Source: DUOH01 sp036562625 (GTDB lineage: Bacteria > Bacillota > UBA4882 > UBA10575). From it: a stretch of DNA of 18,532 nucleotides. The notes under the pieces were generated by a model. That model was not told where the DNA came from. It saw nothing but the letters and a program-made list of their open reading frames with translations, and ran no database searches. Positions within the stretch are counted from its first letter, which is position 1; every line of letters begins with the position of its first letter. Both the position numbers and the translations under genes were made by a program. The stretch covers positions 1 to 18,532 of the forward strand of contig DATCJV010000160.1 in NCBI GenBank assembly GCA_036562625.1. The letters are read 5' to 3'. This document shows positions 1-7,491 of the stretch, piece by piece.

Positions 1-351
1 ACCCAATACTGCACAGTTCGTGGTGATGAGTGGCAGATAAATCCCTAAGGCTTGATAAAGCACAGGGCTGCTTTTTTTGATCACCATCTCCACCAGCTGA
101 ACCAAGACGGCGATGACCAAGATAAAGGCGATGGTTTGCAGATATTCGATATTATAAACTACTAATAACTGTTGAATCCAGTAGGTAAAGGCTGAAGCCA
201 TAGTCATTACGAAGGTCACGGCCACGCCCATTCCTACCGCGGTCTCCACTTGGCGGGAAACGCCAAGAAATGGACAGATCCCCAAGAATCTGGCAAGCAC
301 AAAGTTGTTGATTAAAATCGTGCCAAAGGCGAGAACTAGTAATTCCGCCAT
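1..351 (-). CDS. rnfA: RnfA, ion-translocating ferredoxin:NAD+ oxidoreductase subunit A (3' end cut off by window edge)
   Basis: Only the first 117 codons are present; the family is about 190 residues, so roughly 75 residues lie beyond the left edge. The protein is an integral membrane subunit of the Rnf complex, which couples electron flow from reduced ferredoxin to NAD+ with Na+ or H+ export. The visible part is strongly hydrophobic with about three to four membrane segments. It carries the family block FVLARFLGICPFLG, with Cys26, and TTNCAVLG, with Cys113. These two cysteines correspond to the half-sites that, with the matching pair in RnfE, are known to hold an intramembrane Fe-S cluster. 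The ATG directly follows the rnfE stop codon (TAAATG, no gap), and its Shine-Dalgarno AAGGAGG lies inside the end of rnfE, so the two are translationally coupled. rnfB is expected next but is outside the window. Confidence 0.95.
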   Translation of the reverse strand, partial: MAELLVLAFGTILINNFVLARFLGICPFLGVSRQVETAVGMGVAVTFVMTMASAFTYWIQQLLVVYNIEYLQTIAFILVIAVLVQLVEMVIKKSSPVLYQALGIYLPLITTNCAVLG

Positions 352-972
352 TTATTTCGCCTCCTTTTTCCGGGAAAGCCAATTGATGCCACCCAGGAGT
401 AAACCTAAGGTAACAAAAGCCCCGGGCGCCAGGATCATGAATAAGGCACCCTTCTCTTTGGGGAAGAGTTCTATGCCGGAAAAACCGAAATCTTTTGCCA
501 CAAATAAGGTTCCGGTACCCAGGATTTCTCTGACCGCGCCCACCAACATTAGAGCCAGGGTGAAGCCGAGCCCGATTCCCAAGCCATCCATGATGGAGTC
601 ACCGATGGAATTCTTAGAGGCAAAAGCTTCAGCCCGCGCCAGGATAATACAGTTTACTACGATCAGAGGGATAAAGATCCCCAAGACTTCATGCAAGCCG
701 GGTGTATAGGCCGCCATTACCTTGTCGATGATCGTGACAAAAGTGGCAATTACCACTATATAACAGGGAATTCTGACTTCTTTTGGTATAATATTGCGCA
801 ACAGGGAGATTATGAAATTGGAACCGACTAGAACCACAGTCGCAGCCAAGCCCATGCCCAAGCCGTTGACTACCGCTGAAGTCACCGCCAAGGTAGGACA
901 CATCCCTAAAACCAAGCGAAAAGTGGGATTCTCATTGAAAACACCATTCTTAAAGATCTTCCATTTATGCAT
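352..972 (-). CDS. rnfE: RnfE, Rnf complex membrane subunit E
   Basis: Integral membrane subunit paralogous to RnfA, 206 residues from the start chosen here. It shows the family block ENPTFRLVLGMCPTLAVT near the N terminus and IPLIVVNCIILARAEAFA near the middle. Cys25 and Cys108 are the equivalents of the RnfA pair and are expected to share the intramembrane Fe-S cluster. About six hydrophobic segments are visible, ending in a basic tail (SRKKEAK). The longest frame begins with GTG at 981, but that GTG is itself part of the Shine-Dalgarno GGAGGTG. The ATG at 972 follows it by five bases, so 972 is the better start. rnfG ends 18 bases upstream and rnfA begins immediately after the stop, consistent with one polycistronic message in the order C-D-G-E-A. 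Confidence 0.95.
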   Translation of the reverse strand: MHKWKIFKNGVFNENPTFRLVLGMCPTLAVTSAVVNGLGMGLAATVVLVGSNFIISLLRNIIPKEVRIPCYIVVIATFVTIIDKVMAAYTPGLHEVLGIFIPLIVVNCIILARAEAFASKNSIGDSIMDGLGIGLGFTLALMLVGAVREILGTGTLFVAKDFGFSGIELFPKEKGALFMILAPGAFVTLGLLLGGINWLSRKKEAK

Positions 973-990
973 CGGATTCACCTCCGTTCA

Positions 991-1575
991 TCATTCCGCA
1001 CTATTCAGCACTGTACGGGCGGCCGCCAGGGCCATGTTCACTCCGCGAAGTACAGCGCGAGAGGAGATCGTGGCTCCTGCCACCGCCTGTACCTTTCCCT
1101 GATCTTTACTGACCGCCAGAGTATCTTCCAGCGTAATGCCGGTCAAAGCCTCCTGCTTTAGGAAGTCGTCCTCACTTATTTTCGCGCCCAATCCCACTGT
1201 TTCCGAATGTCCCAAAACGCTGATCCCAGTGACCCGTCCGTCCTGGGCAATTCCCACCATCAGTTGAATCGGGCCGCCATACCCCCGGCTTTCCACAGTC
1301 AGCACGATGCCGACTGGGGCGCCTTGATCGTTAAAGCCCAGGTATAAATCGGAGATCTCCGGTCCGGTCGTCTCCCGCACCCGTTGGAGTAAGGCGGCGT
1401 CTGTTCGAAAATCAACAGCCGCCGGTAAACTCTCCTGCAGCACCTGCTGCTTCTTTAATTCCTTTCCGGCTGCAATCTTGGGTTCAGTTAAACCATTCAC
1501 CCAAGCCAACACCGCGCCGGCCATCACACAAATCGCAGTCAAAACCAGTATTAAGCGAAGTTGTTGTTTATCCAT
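991..1575 (-). CDS. rnfG: RnfG, Rnf complex FMN-binding subunit G
   Basis: 194 residues: a short cytoplasmic N terminus, one membrane helix (about residues 8-27), then an extracytoplasmic FMN-binding domain. The conserved HSETVGLGAKI block is at 123-133. The flavin attachment motif is AVAGATISS, with the expected phosphoester-linked Thr at 169. Family members normally have Asp four residues before the motif Gly (D-x-x-[STA]-G-A-T); here that position is Gln163, which is odd and discussed under findings. RnfG carries a covalent FMN added by an ApbE-type flavin transferase, which is not in this window. The ATG overlaps the end of rnfD by eight bases (ATGGATAA), with Shine-Dalgarno GGGGAGGT inside rnfD, a typical coupled arrangement. 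Confidence 0.95.
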   Translation of the reverse strand: MDKQQLRLILVLTAICVMAGAVLAWVNGLTEPKIAAGKELKKQQVLQESLPAAVDFRTDAALLQRVRETTGPEISDLYLGFNDQGAPVGIVLTVESRGYGGPIQLMVGIAQDGRVTGISVLGHSETVGLGAKISEDDFLKQEALTGITLEDTLAVSKDQGKVQAVAGATISSRAVLRGVNMALAAARTVLNSAE

Positions 1576-2539
1576 CCTTTTTTACCTCCCCAAACCGTTT
1601 AGGAACCGTCAATCGATCAAGCAAGGGAGTAATGGCGTTCATAATCAAGATCGAATAGCAAACGCCTTCCGGATACGCGCCAAATCTCCTGATTAAGGCC
1701 GTCAGGAGACCGCAGCCGATCCCAAAGAGCACTCGTCCGCCAGGGGTAACCGGAGTGGTCACATAGTCGGTAGCCATAAAGAAAGCGCCTAAAATCAAGC
1801 CACCGGCCAAAAGGTGAAAGAGGGGATCTTGCCCCCTTAATGTGGTCAAAACCAAGACGGTTCCCAGATACGTAACGGGGATTCGCCAATCAATGATCTT
1901 ATAAACCAGGAGAAAAACCGCACCCAACAATAATGCTAATCCGGAGGTTTCCCCCAGGGAACCGGAGATGTTGCCGTAAAACATTTGCAGATAAGGAAGG
2001 GAGAGAGAATTGTTGCTGAAAAATCCTCCTTTCAACAAACCCAAGGCAGTAGCGCCGGAGACCGCATCCATCTGCGTCCCGGCCCAGGAAAGAGAGGAAG
2101 GCGGCCACTGCCAGGTGGTCATCAACAGCGGCCAGGAAAGAACCAAGAAAGCCCTACCGATTAAGGCCGGGTTAAACAGATTATGGCCCAGCCCGCCAAA
2201 TACTTGTTTTCCCACGGCAATGGCAAAAACCGAACCCAAAGCTGGAATCCACCAGGGCACGGTCGGGGGAAGCGTCAAAGCCAGGAGCAGTCCTGTTACA
2301 AACGCGCTCCCGTCGCTAATGGTCAATGGACGCTTCATCATCAGCTCACAGAGTGTCTCGGTTAGTAACGCAAAAAAAATGGAGATCACGATTATACCCA
2401 AAGCCCACCAGCCAAAGAAGAGAAGACTGGCGACTGCGGCCGGGGTCAGAGCAGCGGCCACCATCCACATAATATGCTTGGTTCCCAGTTCCGATTGGAT
2501 ATGAGGCGGAGCTGAGACGAGCACCTTTGTATCCGACAT
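1568..2539 (-). CDS. rnfD: RnfD, Rnf complex membrane subunit D with covalent FMN
   Basis: 323 residues with about eight to ten hydrophobic segments, matching the RnfD/NqrB family. Visible landmarks are SDGSAFVTGLLLALTLPP (76-93), a GGLGHNLFNPALIGRAFL block (115-132) and the flavinylation motif DAVSGATAL with Thr164 as the expected FMN-bearing residue. This motif fits the D-x-x-S-G-A-T consensus exactly, in contrast to the one in RnfG. The C-terminal part contains DYVTTPVTPGGRVLFGIGCG, also typical of the family. The ATG at 2539 has the Shine-Dalgarno AGGGAG about eight bases upstream. It follows rnfC after 14 bases and overlaps rnfG, so it is mid-operon. Confidence 0.96.
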   Translation of the reverse strand: MSDTKVLVSAPPHIQSELGTKHIMWMVAAALTPAAVASLLFFGWWALGIIVISIFFALLTETLCELMMKRPLTISDGSAFVTGLLLALTLPPTVPWWIPALGSVFAIAVGKQVFGGLGHNLFNPALIGRAFLVLSWPLLMTTWQWPPSSLSWAGTQMDAVSGATALGLLKGGFFSNNSLSLPYLQMFYGNISGSLGETSGLALLLGAVFLLVYKIIDWRIPVTYLGTVLVLTTLRGQDPLFHLLAGGLILGAFFMATDYVTTPVTPGGRVLFGIGCGLLTALIRRFGAYPEGVCYSILIMNAITPLLDRLTVPKRFGEVKKDG

Positions 2540-2553
2540 GAAATCAACTCCCT

Positions 2554-3879
2554 TTAACTCGTTTTCCGTTTGGCTGCAATCAGCTTATTCTTAGTGTTCT
2601 TGAACATTTGGGTCAACGGCCGCCGTGCCGGACAAACATAAGCGCATGATCCACACTCGCGGCAATCCAAGACCCCATATGCTTCCGCTTTGTCTATTTG
2701 ATCGTGCTCACAATAGAGTCCCAGAAAATTGGGGAGCAAATTAAAAGGACAGGCATCCACACATTTGCCGCACCTAATACAGACTGAAGGAGCAGTTTTT
2801 GGCGTTTCCGCTTCCGTTTGCACTAAAATACCGGAGGTTCCCTTCATAATCGGCAGATCCAGGCGGTATTGCGCCGAACCGGTCATGGGTCCGCCCAGAA
2901 TAATCCGGCCTGGATTTCCTTTAAAACCGCCGCAATAATCAAGCACATCCTCTAATAAAGTTCCGATCCTGACTTCCAGATTCTTTGGGTGCTGAATACC
3001 ATGGCCTGTAACAGTAATAATTCTGGAAATCAAAGGCCTTCCGGATTGAATAAACTCAGCCAAAGCCGCAGCCGTGGCCACGTTATTCACGATTACACCC
3101 ACTGCGGCCGGTAACGCGCCGGCTGGTACCACCCGCTTGGTGGCAGCGTAAATAATCATCCGCTCTTCACCCTGAGGATATTTGGCTTTCACCGGAACCA
3201 CCTCAATGGGGTAGCCCTGCACAGCCCGGTTCAGAACGGTGATCGCATCTGGTTTGTTCTCTTCGATTACAATATAGCCCTTCGAGGCGCCGGCGGCCCT
3301 CAGCATTACCCGTAAACCAAAGACGATCCGGTCCGGCTTCTCCACCATTAACCGGTGATCACAAGTAAGAAAAGGCTCACATTCGGCGCCGTTCAAGATC
3401 ACATAATCAATGGATTGATCCGGTGATGGATTATATTTAACATGAGTAGGAAAGGCCGCTCCACCCATGCCGACCAAACCGGCATCTTTCATAATTTCTC
3501 TTACTTCATCACTCTTTGCCTTCTCCGGATCGAGGTGGCGGGGTGATACTTCCGGCGCCAACTCATCTATCCCGTTATTCTCTATAACAATCGCGGTTAC
3601 CATTTTCCCGGAAACATGCGGTCTGGGTTCTATGGCGATGATCTTCCCGGCCACACTGGCATGGAGAGGAACGGAGACCATCCCTTGGGCCTCGGCAATC
3701 TTCTGCCCCAATAAGACCTGATCCCCCACTGAAACGAGGGGTTCGGCCGGAGCTCCTATATGTTGGCTTAAGGGCAAAACCACCTGCCGGGGCGGGGGAA
3801 GGATCTCCACCGGCAAAGAACTGGTTAAACTTTTATGCCCAGGAGGATGGATTCCTTTTCGGAAAGTCTTCAGAGCCAT
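2554..3879 (-). CDS. rnfC: RnfC, Rnf complex NADH/FMN- and Fe-S-binding subunit C
   Basis: 441 residues, soluble and peripheral. RnfC is the NAD+-reducing entry point of the Rnf complex on the cytoplasmic face. The N-terminal barrel-sandwich region (about 30-110) is followed by the nucleotide/FMN-binding fold with the motif GLVGMGGAAFPTHVKY, and ILNGAECEPFLTCDHRLM downstream of it. Two [4Fe-4S] ferredoxin motifs lie near the C terminus: Cys367-370-373-377 (CIRCGKCVDACP) and Cys406-409-412-416 (CRECGSCAYVCP). It is the first gene of the rnf cluster. The ATG at 3879 has GGAGTGATC upstream. It lies 91 bases after the deoA stop, with no clear terminator between, so both read-through from deoB-deoA and a separate promoter are possible. 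Confidence 0.97.
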   Translation of the reverse strand: MALKTFRKGIHPPGHKSLTSSLPVEILPPPRQVVLPLSQHIGAPAEPLVSVGDQVLLGQKIAEAQGMVSVPLHASVAGKIIAIEPRPHVSGKMVTAIVIENNGIDELAPEVSPRHLDPEKAKSDEVREIMKDAGLVGMGGAAFPTHVKYNPSPDQSIDYVILNGAECEPFLTCDHRLMVEKPDRIVFGLRVMLRAAGASKGYIVIEENKPDAITVLNRAVQGYPIEVVPVKAKYPQGEERMIIYAATKRVVPAGALPAAVGVIVNNVATAAALAEFIQSGRPLISRIITVTGHGIQHPKNLEVRIGTLLEDVLDYCGGFKGNPGRIILGGPMTGSAQYRLDLPIMKGTSGILVQTEAETPKTAPSVCIRCGKCVDACPFNLLPNFLGLYCEHDQIDKAEAYGVLDCRECGSCAYVCPARRPLTQMFKNTKNKLIAAKRKTS

Positions 3880-3906
3880 CTGATCACTCCATTCCTGAAT
3901 TTATAA

Positions 3907-3936
3907 ATTATAATAGTGGACAAGCACCATTATTAA
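3907..3936 (-). promoter_or_regulatory. candidate promoter for the rnf operon
   Basis: In the 91-base gap before rnfC there is a perfect -10 hexamer TATAAT (3912-3907). A weak -35 candidate TTAATA (3936-3931) lies 18 bases before it. Transcription would begin near 3900, giving a leader of about 20 bases before the rnfC ATG. The -35 is poor, so this is tentative; rnf could also be served by read-through from the deoB promoter. Confidence 0.35.
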
Positions 3937-3970
3937 TCATAACGCAAAACTCAATGATGGGCAAGAAAAA

Positions 3971-5275
3971 TCAGACGATATACCCGTAGATTAAAGGAGG
4001 CGCCGGCTGATGAATGGCGGAGACAATTACCAGGTTGTACAGACTTTCTGCTGCGGCTTGCGCTTCCTGCATCGTCCTGGCGTGGATCTCGGCCAGAACC
4101 TCACCTTCCTTCACCGGATCACCCAGTTTCTTCCGGATAACCAGCCCAACCCGGTGATCAATGCAATCATCTTTACTGGCCCGGCCGGCCCCCAAGCGCC
4201 CGGCAAGCATCCCCAGGCCTTCCGTGTCAAGATGCGCGATATAACCGGCATTTCTACTCACTACAGGCAACTGAACATGAGCGGTCGGTAAGAGATTTTC
4301 ATCTCTGACCGCACTCACCTCTCCGCCTTGCGCGCTTACCCATTTTTCAAAAGTCCGCCACGCGGCGCCATCGGCAATCATCTGCTCCAACTTGTTTCTG
4401 GCTGCCGCCTCTTCCTGCTCAATTCCGGCCAGGATCAGCATTTGCGCGCCAAGAGTCAAGCAGACTTCCATTAAGTCCCAAGGCCCCTGACCCTTTAGCG
4501 CCGCGATGGCTTCTCTGACCTCCAGAGCATTGCCAATGGCATGTCCCAGCGGTTGATCCATTCCGGTCAAAACCGCCATACATTTCTTCCCTGCTCCTTT
4601 TCCAATAGAGACCATTAACTCCGCCAGGGACTTGGCTTCCTCCAAATCCTTCATGAACGCGCCGTTTCCTACCTTGACATCAAGGACAAAACCATCGGCG
4701 CCGCCAGCCAGTTTCTTACTCATAATACTGGCGGCGATCAGTGGAATACTCTCTACCGTACAGGTGACATCCCTTAACGCATATAAATATTTATCGGCAG
4801 GAACCAAATTCCCGGTCTGTCCCACCAAGCCGATTCCCACCTCTTTGACTTGCTTAAACAAGTCTTCCCTGGGGATCTCCGTTTTAAAGCCAGGGATTGA
4901 TTCCAGTTTGTCAATGGTTCCGCCGGTGTGTCCCAATCCCCGTCCGGACATCTTGCAAACCGGCGCTCCGGCGGCAGCCACCAACGGGGCCAGCACCAAA
5001 GATACCTTGTCCCCCACGCCGCCGGTGGAGTGTTTATCAATCTTCACTCCTGGAATAGCCGATAAATCCACGGTCTCTCCGGAAACGGACATCTCGATGG
5101 CCAGATTTCGCGCTTCCCGGGGAGACATCCCTTGGAAGTAGACTGCCATACACCAAGCGGCCAATTGATAATCGGGGATGCTTTTTTCCGCAATCCCATT
5201 CACTATAAACCTGATCTCTTCCGGAGAGTGTTCCGCTCCGTTACGCTTCTTGTAGATTAAATCAATCATCCGCAT
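3971..5275 (-). CDS. deoA: pyrimidine-nucleoside (thymidine) phosphorylase
   Basis: 434 residues from the chosen start, the normal length of the family. The enzyme splits thymidine, deoxyuridine and, in the Pdp type found in Bacillota, uridine with phosphate to give the free base and (deoxy)ribose-1-phosphate. The signature SGRGLGHTGGTIDKLE is at residues 110-125, preceded by the phosphate-binding region IDKHSTGGVGDKVSL around 79-93. The longest frame starts at a GTG (5284), but that GTG is the tail of the Shine-Dalgarno AGAGGTG. The ATG at 5275, six bases further on, yields the usual N terminus MRMIDLIYKKRNG. The gene lies 45 bases after deoB, whose product uses the sugar phosphate made here, so the pair forms a nucleoside salvage unit. 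It is often named pdp in Bacillota; the sequence alone does not settle uridine versus thymidine preference. Confidence 0.95.
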   Translation of the reverse strand: MRMIDLIYKKRNGAEHSPEEIRFIVNGIAEKSIPDYQLAAWCMAVYFQGMSPREARNLAIEMSVSGETVDLSAIPGVKIDKHSTGGVGDKVSLVLAPLVAAAGAPVCKMSGRGLGHTGGTIDKLESIPGFKTEIPREDLFKQVKEVGIGLVGQTGNLVPADKYLYALRDVTCTVESIPLIAASIMSKKLAGGADGFVLDVKVGNGAFMKDLEEAKSLAELMVSIGKGAGKKCMAVLTGMDQPLGHAIGNALEVREAIAALKGQGPWDLMEVCLTLGAQMLILAGIEQEEAAARNKLEQMIADGAAWRTFEKWVSAQGGEVSAVRDENLLPTAHVQLPVVSRNAGYIAHLDTEGLGMLAGRLGAGRASKDDCIDHRVGLVIRKKLGDPVKEGEVLAEIHARTMQEAQAAAESLYNLVIVSAIHQPAPPLIYGYIV

Positions 5276-5320
5276 TCCTGACACCTCTTTTCTCTCTTCT
5301 TGCCATCAGGCCCGCTGGAA

Positions 5321-6493
5321 TTAGAGTATTTCCTTATAAAAACTACTACCCTTAGTCCATCCTGTAATGCCAAAAATTTCAGCCACCGTAGCGCTGATAT
5401 CGGCAAAGGTCTTCCTGATCCCCAGATTCACTTCTTGGCGCACCTGCGCCCCGGCCACCAGCAATGGAACATACTCTCTGGAATGGTCGGTACTGGGCGT
5501 GGTTGGGTCACAGCCATGATCCCCGGTGACAATGACCACATCTTCCGCGCTGAGTGAGGAGAGCAGCTCCCCAAAGAAAGCATCAGCCTCCTCTAAAGCC
5601 CGGGCGTATCCGACCACATCATTACGGTGACCAAAAACCATATCAAAATCAATACAGTTTATAAAAGCGAAAATCTCTGTCTGAACGGGTTCTTTTGCCA
5701 ATTCAATGGTTTTGTCCATTGTCTCCCGGTTATTGACCGTATGATAACTCTCGGCCAGTCCACGGTGGCAGAAGATATCATCGATCTTGCCGACCCCGAT
5801 GGTTCGTACCCCCTTTTCGACCAGACGATCGAGAATGGTCTCTTCCGGTGGAGCTAAAGGAAAATCCTTCCGGCGGCTGGTTCTCGTAAATGAGCCGGGG
5901 ACACCCAGGAAGGGGCGGGCTATGACCCGGGCGACGTTATGCTCGCCTTGGAGTAATTCCCGGGCAATCCGGCAATATCTATAGAGCTCCTCCGGTGGGA
6001 TTATTTCTTCATGCGCAGCAATCTGAAACACACTGTCGGCGGAGGTATACACAATGGGATATCCGGTGCGCATATGTTCGGCGCCGAGTTCTTTGATGAT
6101 TTCCGTGCCGGAGGCGGCAATATTACCGAGTACACGGCGGCCGATGCTCTGCTCAAAGTCCGCCAGCACCTCCCTGGGAAAACCCTGGGGATATACTGGA
6201 AAAGGCCGGTCTAAGATGATCCCGCTCATCTCCCAGTGACCAGTGACTGTGTCTTTACCGGGTGAGGCTTCGGCCATTTTCCCGTAAGCCCCTGCGGCCT
6301 GCTTGACCGGTTCCACCCCGAGGATCGGTATGATTTTACCCAAGCCAAGACTCTCCATGACCGGTAAGGCCAACCCGTTTACGGTCTTTGCCGTATTGGC
6401 CAGAGAGTTACTGCCTTCATCCCCATAAACGGCAGCATCCGGTAATTCTCCGATTCCTACTCCGTCAAGTACAATCAAGAAGACTCTCTTCAT
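5321..6493 (-). CDS. deoB: phosphopentomutase
   Basis: 390 residues, the standard DeoB length. It interconverts (deoxy)ribose-1-phosphate and (deoxy)ribose-5-phosphate, linking nucleoside breakdown to the pentose phosphate pathway. It belongs to the alkaline-phosphatase superfamily with two Mn2+ ions. Metal-binding and catalytic blocks visible are VLDGVGIGELPD (Asp10), GKDTVTGHWEM (around 79-89, with Thr84 the probable phosphorylated residue), FDMVFGHRNDVVGYA and VTGDHGCDPTTPSTDHSRE. The ATG at 6493 follows a purine-rich stretch AGAGGTGTGGTGA. It is the first gene after the promoter at 6664-6691 and is followed by deoA, giving a deoB-deoA operon. Its leader of about 160 bases carries repeated motifs that could be regulatory. 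Confidence 0.97.
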   Translation of the reverse strand: MKRVFLIVLDGVGIGELPDAAVYGDEGSNSLANTAKTVNGLALPVMESLGLGKIIPILGVEPVKQAAGAYGKMAEASPGKDTVTGHWEMSGIILDRPFPVYPQGFPREVLADFEQSIGRRVLGNIAASGTEIIKELGAEHMRTGYPIVYTSADSVFQIAAHEEIIPPEELYRYCRIARELLQGEHNVARVIARPFLGVPGSFTRTSRRKDFPLAPPEETILDRLVEKGVRTIGVGKIDDIFCHRGLAESYHTVNNRETMDKTIELAKEPVQTEIFAFINCIDFDMVFGHRNDVVGYARALEEADAFFGELLSSLSAEDVVIVTGDHGCDPTTPSTDHSREYVPLLVAGAQVRQEVNLGIRKTFADISATVAEIFGITGWTKGSSFYKEIL

Positions 6494-6523
6494 TATGTCA
6501 CCACACCTCTCGTTGGGCTTTTC

Positions 6524-6605
6524 TATACGGACGTCGTTAAACCGCGAAGGTGAGGCCCACGCCGTTTATACGGGCGTCAACGTTACACGGTTTATGCGGC
6601 GTATA
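6524..6605. repeat. repeated TATACGG-type motifs in the deoB leader
   Basis: On the plus strand, TATACGGACGTC (6524-6535) and TATACGGGCGTC (6567-6578) differ at one base and start 43 bases apart, close to four helical turns. A third, less exact copy, TATGCGGCGTAT, is at 6593-6604. The second and third copies share longer flanks (CGTTTATACGGGCGT versus GGTTTATGCGGCGT). An inverted, partial copy TTAAACCGCG is at 6537-6546. On the transcript, ACGCCG and CGGCGT could pair. The cluster lies between the predicted transcription start and the deoB Shine-Dalgarno. It may be an operator array for a nucleoside-responsive repressor or a structured leader; no known riboswitch class was recognised. Confidence 0.45.
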
Positions 6606-6663
6606 AGTTCGTCTGCCATTTACCGCCGGTCGTCTTCACTCTCCGGCCGGTCGCCAGGTGTAT

Positions 6664-6691
6664 ACTATAAGCGCTGAGTAAGAAAGGTCAA
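6664..6691 (-). promoter_or_regulatory. promoter for deoB-deoA
   Basis: -35 TTGACC (6691-6686), a 16-base spacer and -10 TATAGT (6669-6664) fit the vegetative sigma-A consensus well. Transcription would start near 6657 and give a leader of about 160 bases before deoB. The site lies just downstream of the lepB terminator, as expected for a new transcription unit. Confidence 0.65.
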
Positions 6692-6701
6692 CCACTTATG
6701 A

Positions 6702-6878
6702 TTAATTATTTATATAAAACCTCCTATATTCCTTCGCCCCCAAACAAAAAAACCACCGAACGGTGGTTTTATCTTTGACTGACAGTTCAGGAAAGGGGTC
6801 TTTAATGATCAATGGGCTTTCAGCGCTACACAAATTACCAACAGACTCGTAAATATCATAGAGATGAATAGTAGCCAT
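6702..6878 (-). CDS. doubtful 58-codon reading frame after lepB
   Basis: An ATG at 6878 shares one base with the lepB stop (TAATG) and opens a frame of 58 codons, starting MATIHLYDIYESVG and ending RRFYINN. I do not recognise the peptide. In its favour, the TAATG junction is a classic coupled start and the first 37 codons are unremarkable. Against it, there is no convincing Shine-Dalgarno at the lepB end, the frame runs straight through the terminator hairpin at 6742-6770, and the C-terminal third is simply translated terminator and AT-rich sequence. It is most likely chance or the remnant of a gene. Confidence 0.15.
   Translation of the reverse strand: MATIHLYDIYESVGNLCSAESPLIIKDPFPELSVKDKTTVRWFFCLGAKEYRRFYINN
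6742..6770 (-). terminator. rho-independent terminator after lepB
   Basis: On the minus strand, AAAACCACC and GGTGGTTTT form a nine-pair stem closed by a tight four-base loop, followed by a run of seven T then GTTTG. This is a textbook intrinsic terminator. It closes the ylxM-to-lepB transcription unit about 110 bases after the lepB stop and separates it from the deoB promoter. Confidence 0.85.
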
Positions 6879-7468
6879 TACTCGTCAACTGCCACGCTGT
6901 ACTTACCATACCCCTCAAACTCATAGACCTTATTATAATCTGGTTTTTTCAGGACCTTGATGGCTTTGGGCGGCCAATAAACAACAAACGCTTTCCCGAC
7001 GATATTTTCTATGGGTATACATCCGACATTCCTGGTGTCCCGACTATCCATACTGTGGTTTCTATTGTCTCCCAGGACAAAGAGGGTATCCTCCGGAACT
7101 CTGGTCCATTCAATCCCATCCTCCGTAGGTTCGTTGATGTATGGTTCATGCAACGTGATCCCATTTACCTGAACCTTGCTGTCGTTAATATAGACATAAT
7201 CTCCTGCAGTGGCGATGACCCGTTTTATAAATTTTTTCCTCGGATCACGCGGGTATTTAAAGACAACAATCTCACCAGCCTGGGGGGTCCGGACTCTATA
7301 AGTAATCTTGTCCACCAAGAGTCTTTGCCCTTCGTAGAAAGTGGGCTCCATGGAACTCCCTTTCACCATAAAAGATTGGCCCAGAAAGACCATGATAAAA
7401 AGGATGATAATCACTGAACCCGCTATTGATTCTATTAGATCCTGTAACTCCGACTTCTTAAATTCCAC
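6878..7468 (-). CDS. lepB: signal peptidase I
   Basis: 196 residues, a type I signal peptidase that removes signal peptides from proteins exported by Sec (and Tat) at the outer face of the cytoplasmic membrane. A single N-terminal membrane anchor spans about residues 14-33. The catalytic Ser39 lies in VKGSSMEPTFYEGQRL and the general-base Lys82 in KKFIKRVIATAGD. Box E, LGDNRNHSMDSR, is also present. The start is GTG at 7468, preceded by GGGGGG about seven bases upstream; there is no nearby ATG. It sits 200 bases after rplS and is probably transcribed with the preceding translation genes, since no good promoter is seen in the gap and the only clear terminator follows lepB. A large hairpin in that gap may adjust its expression. 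Confidence 0.95.
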   Translation of the reverse strand: MEFKKSELQDLIESIAGSVIIILFIMVFLGQSFMVKGSSMEPTFYEGQRLLVDKITYRVRTPQAGEIVVFKYPRDPRKKFIKRVIATAGDYVYINDSKVQVNGITLHEPYINEPTEDGIEWTRVPEDTLFVLGDNRNHSMDSRDTRNVGCIPIENIVGKAFVVYWPPKAIKVLKKPDYNKVYEFEGYGKYSVAVDE

Positions 7469-7491
7469 AAACTTTCCCCCCTGCCTTTCAA

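Noticed and set aside
2010..2504. 164-codon plus-strand frame opposite rnfD
   Set aside because: It is the antisense shadow of a clearly conserved RnfD sequence, with low-complexity composition and no ribosome-binding site or family resemblance.
4632..5141. 169-codon plus-strand frame opposite deoA
   Set aside because: It lies wholly within the recognisable pyrimidine nucleoside phosphorylase on the other strand and shows no motif.
6524..6605. Possible CRISPR-like repeat array before deoB
   Set aside because: The repeats are only about 12 bases, degenerate and unevenly spaced, with no cas genes.
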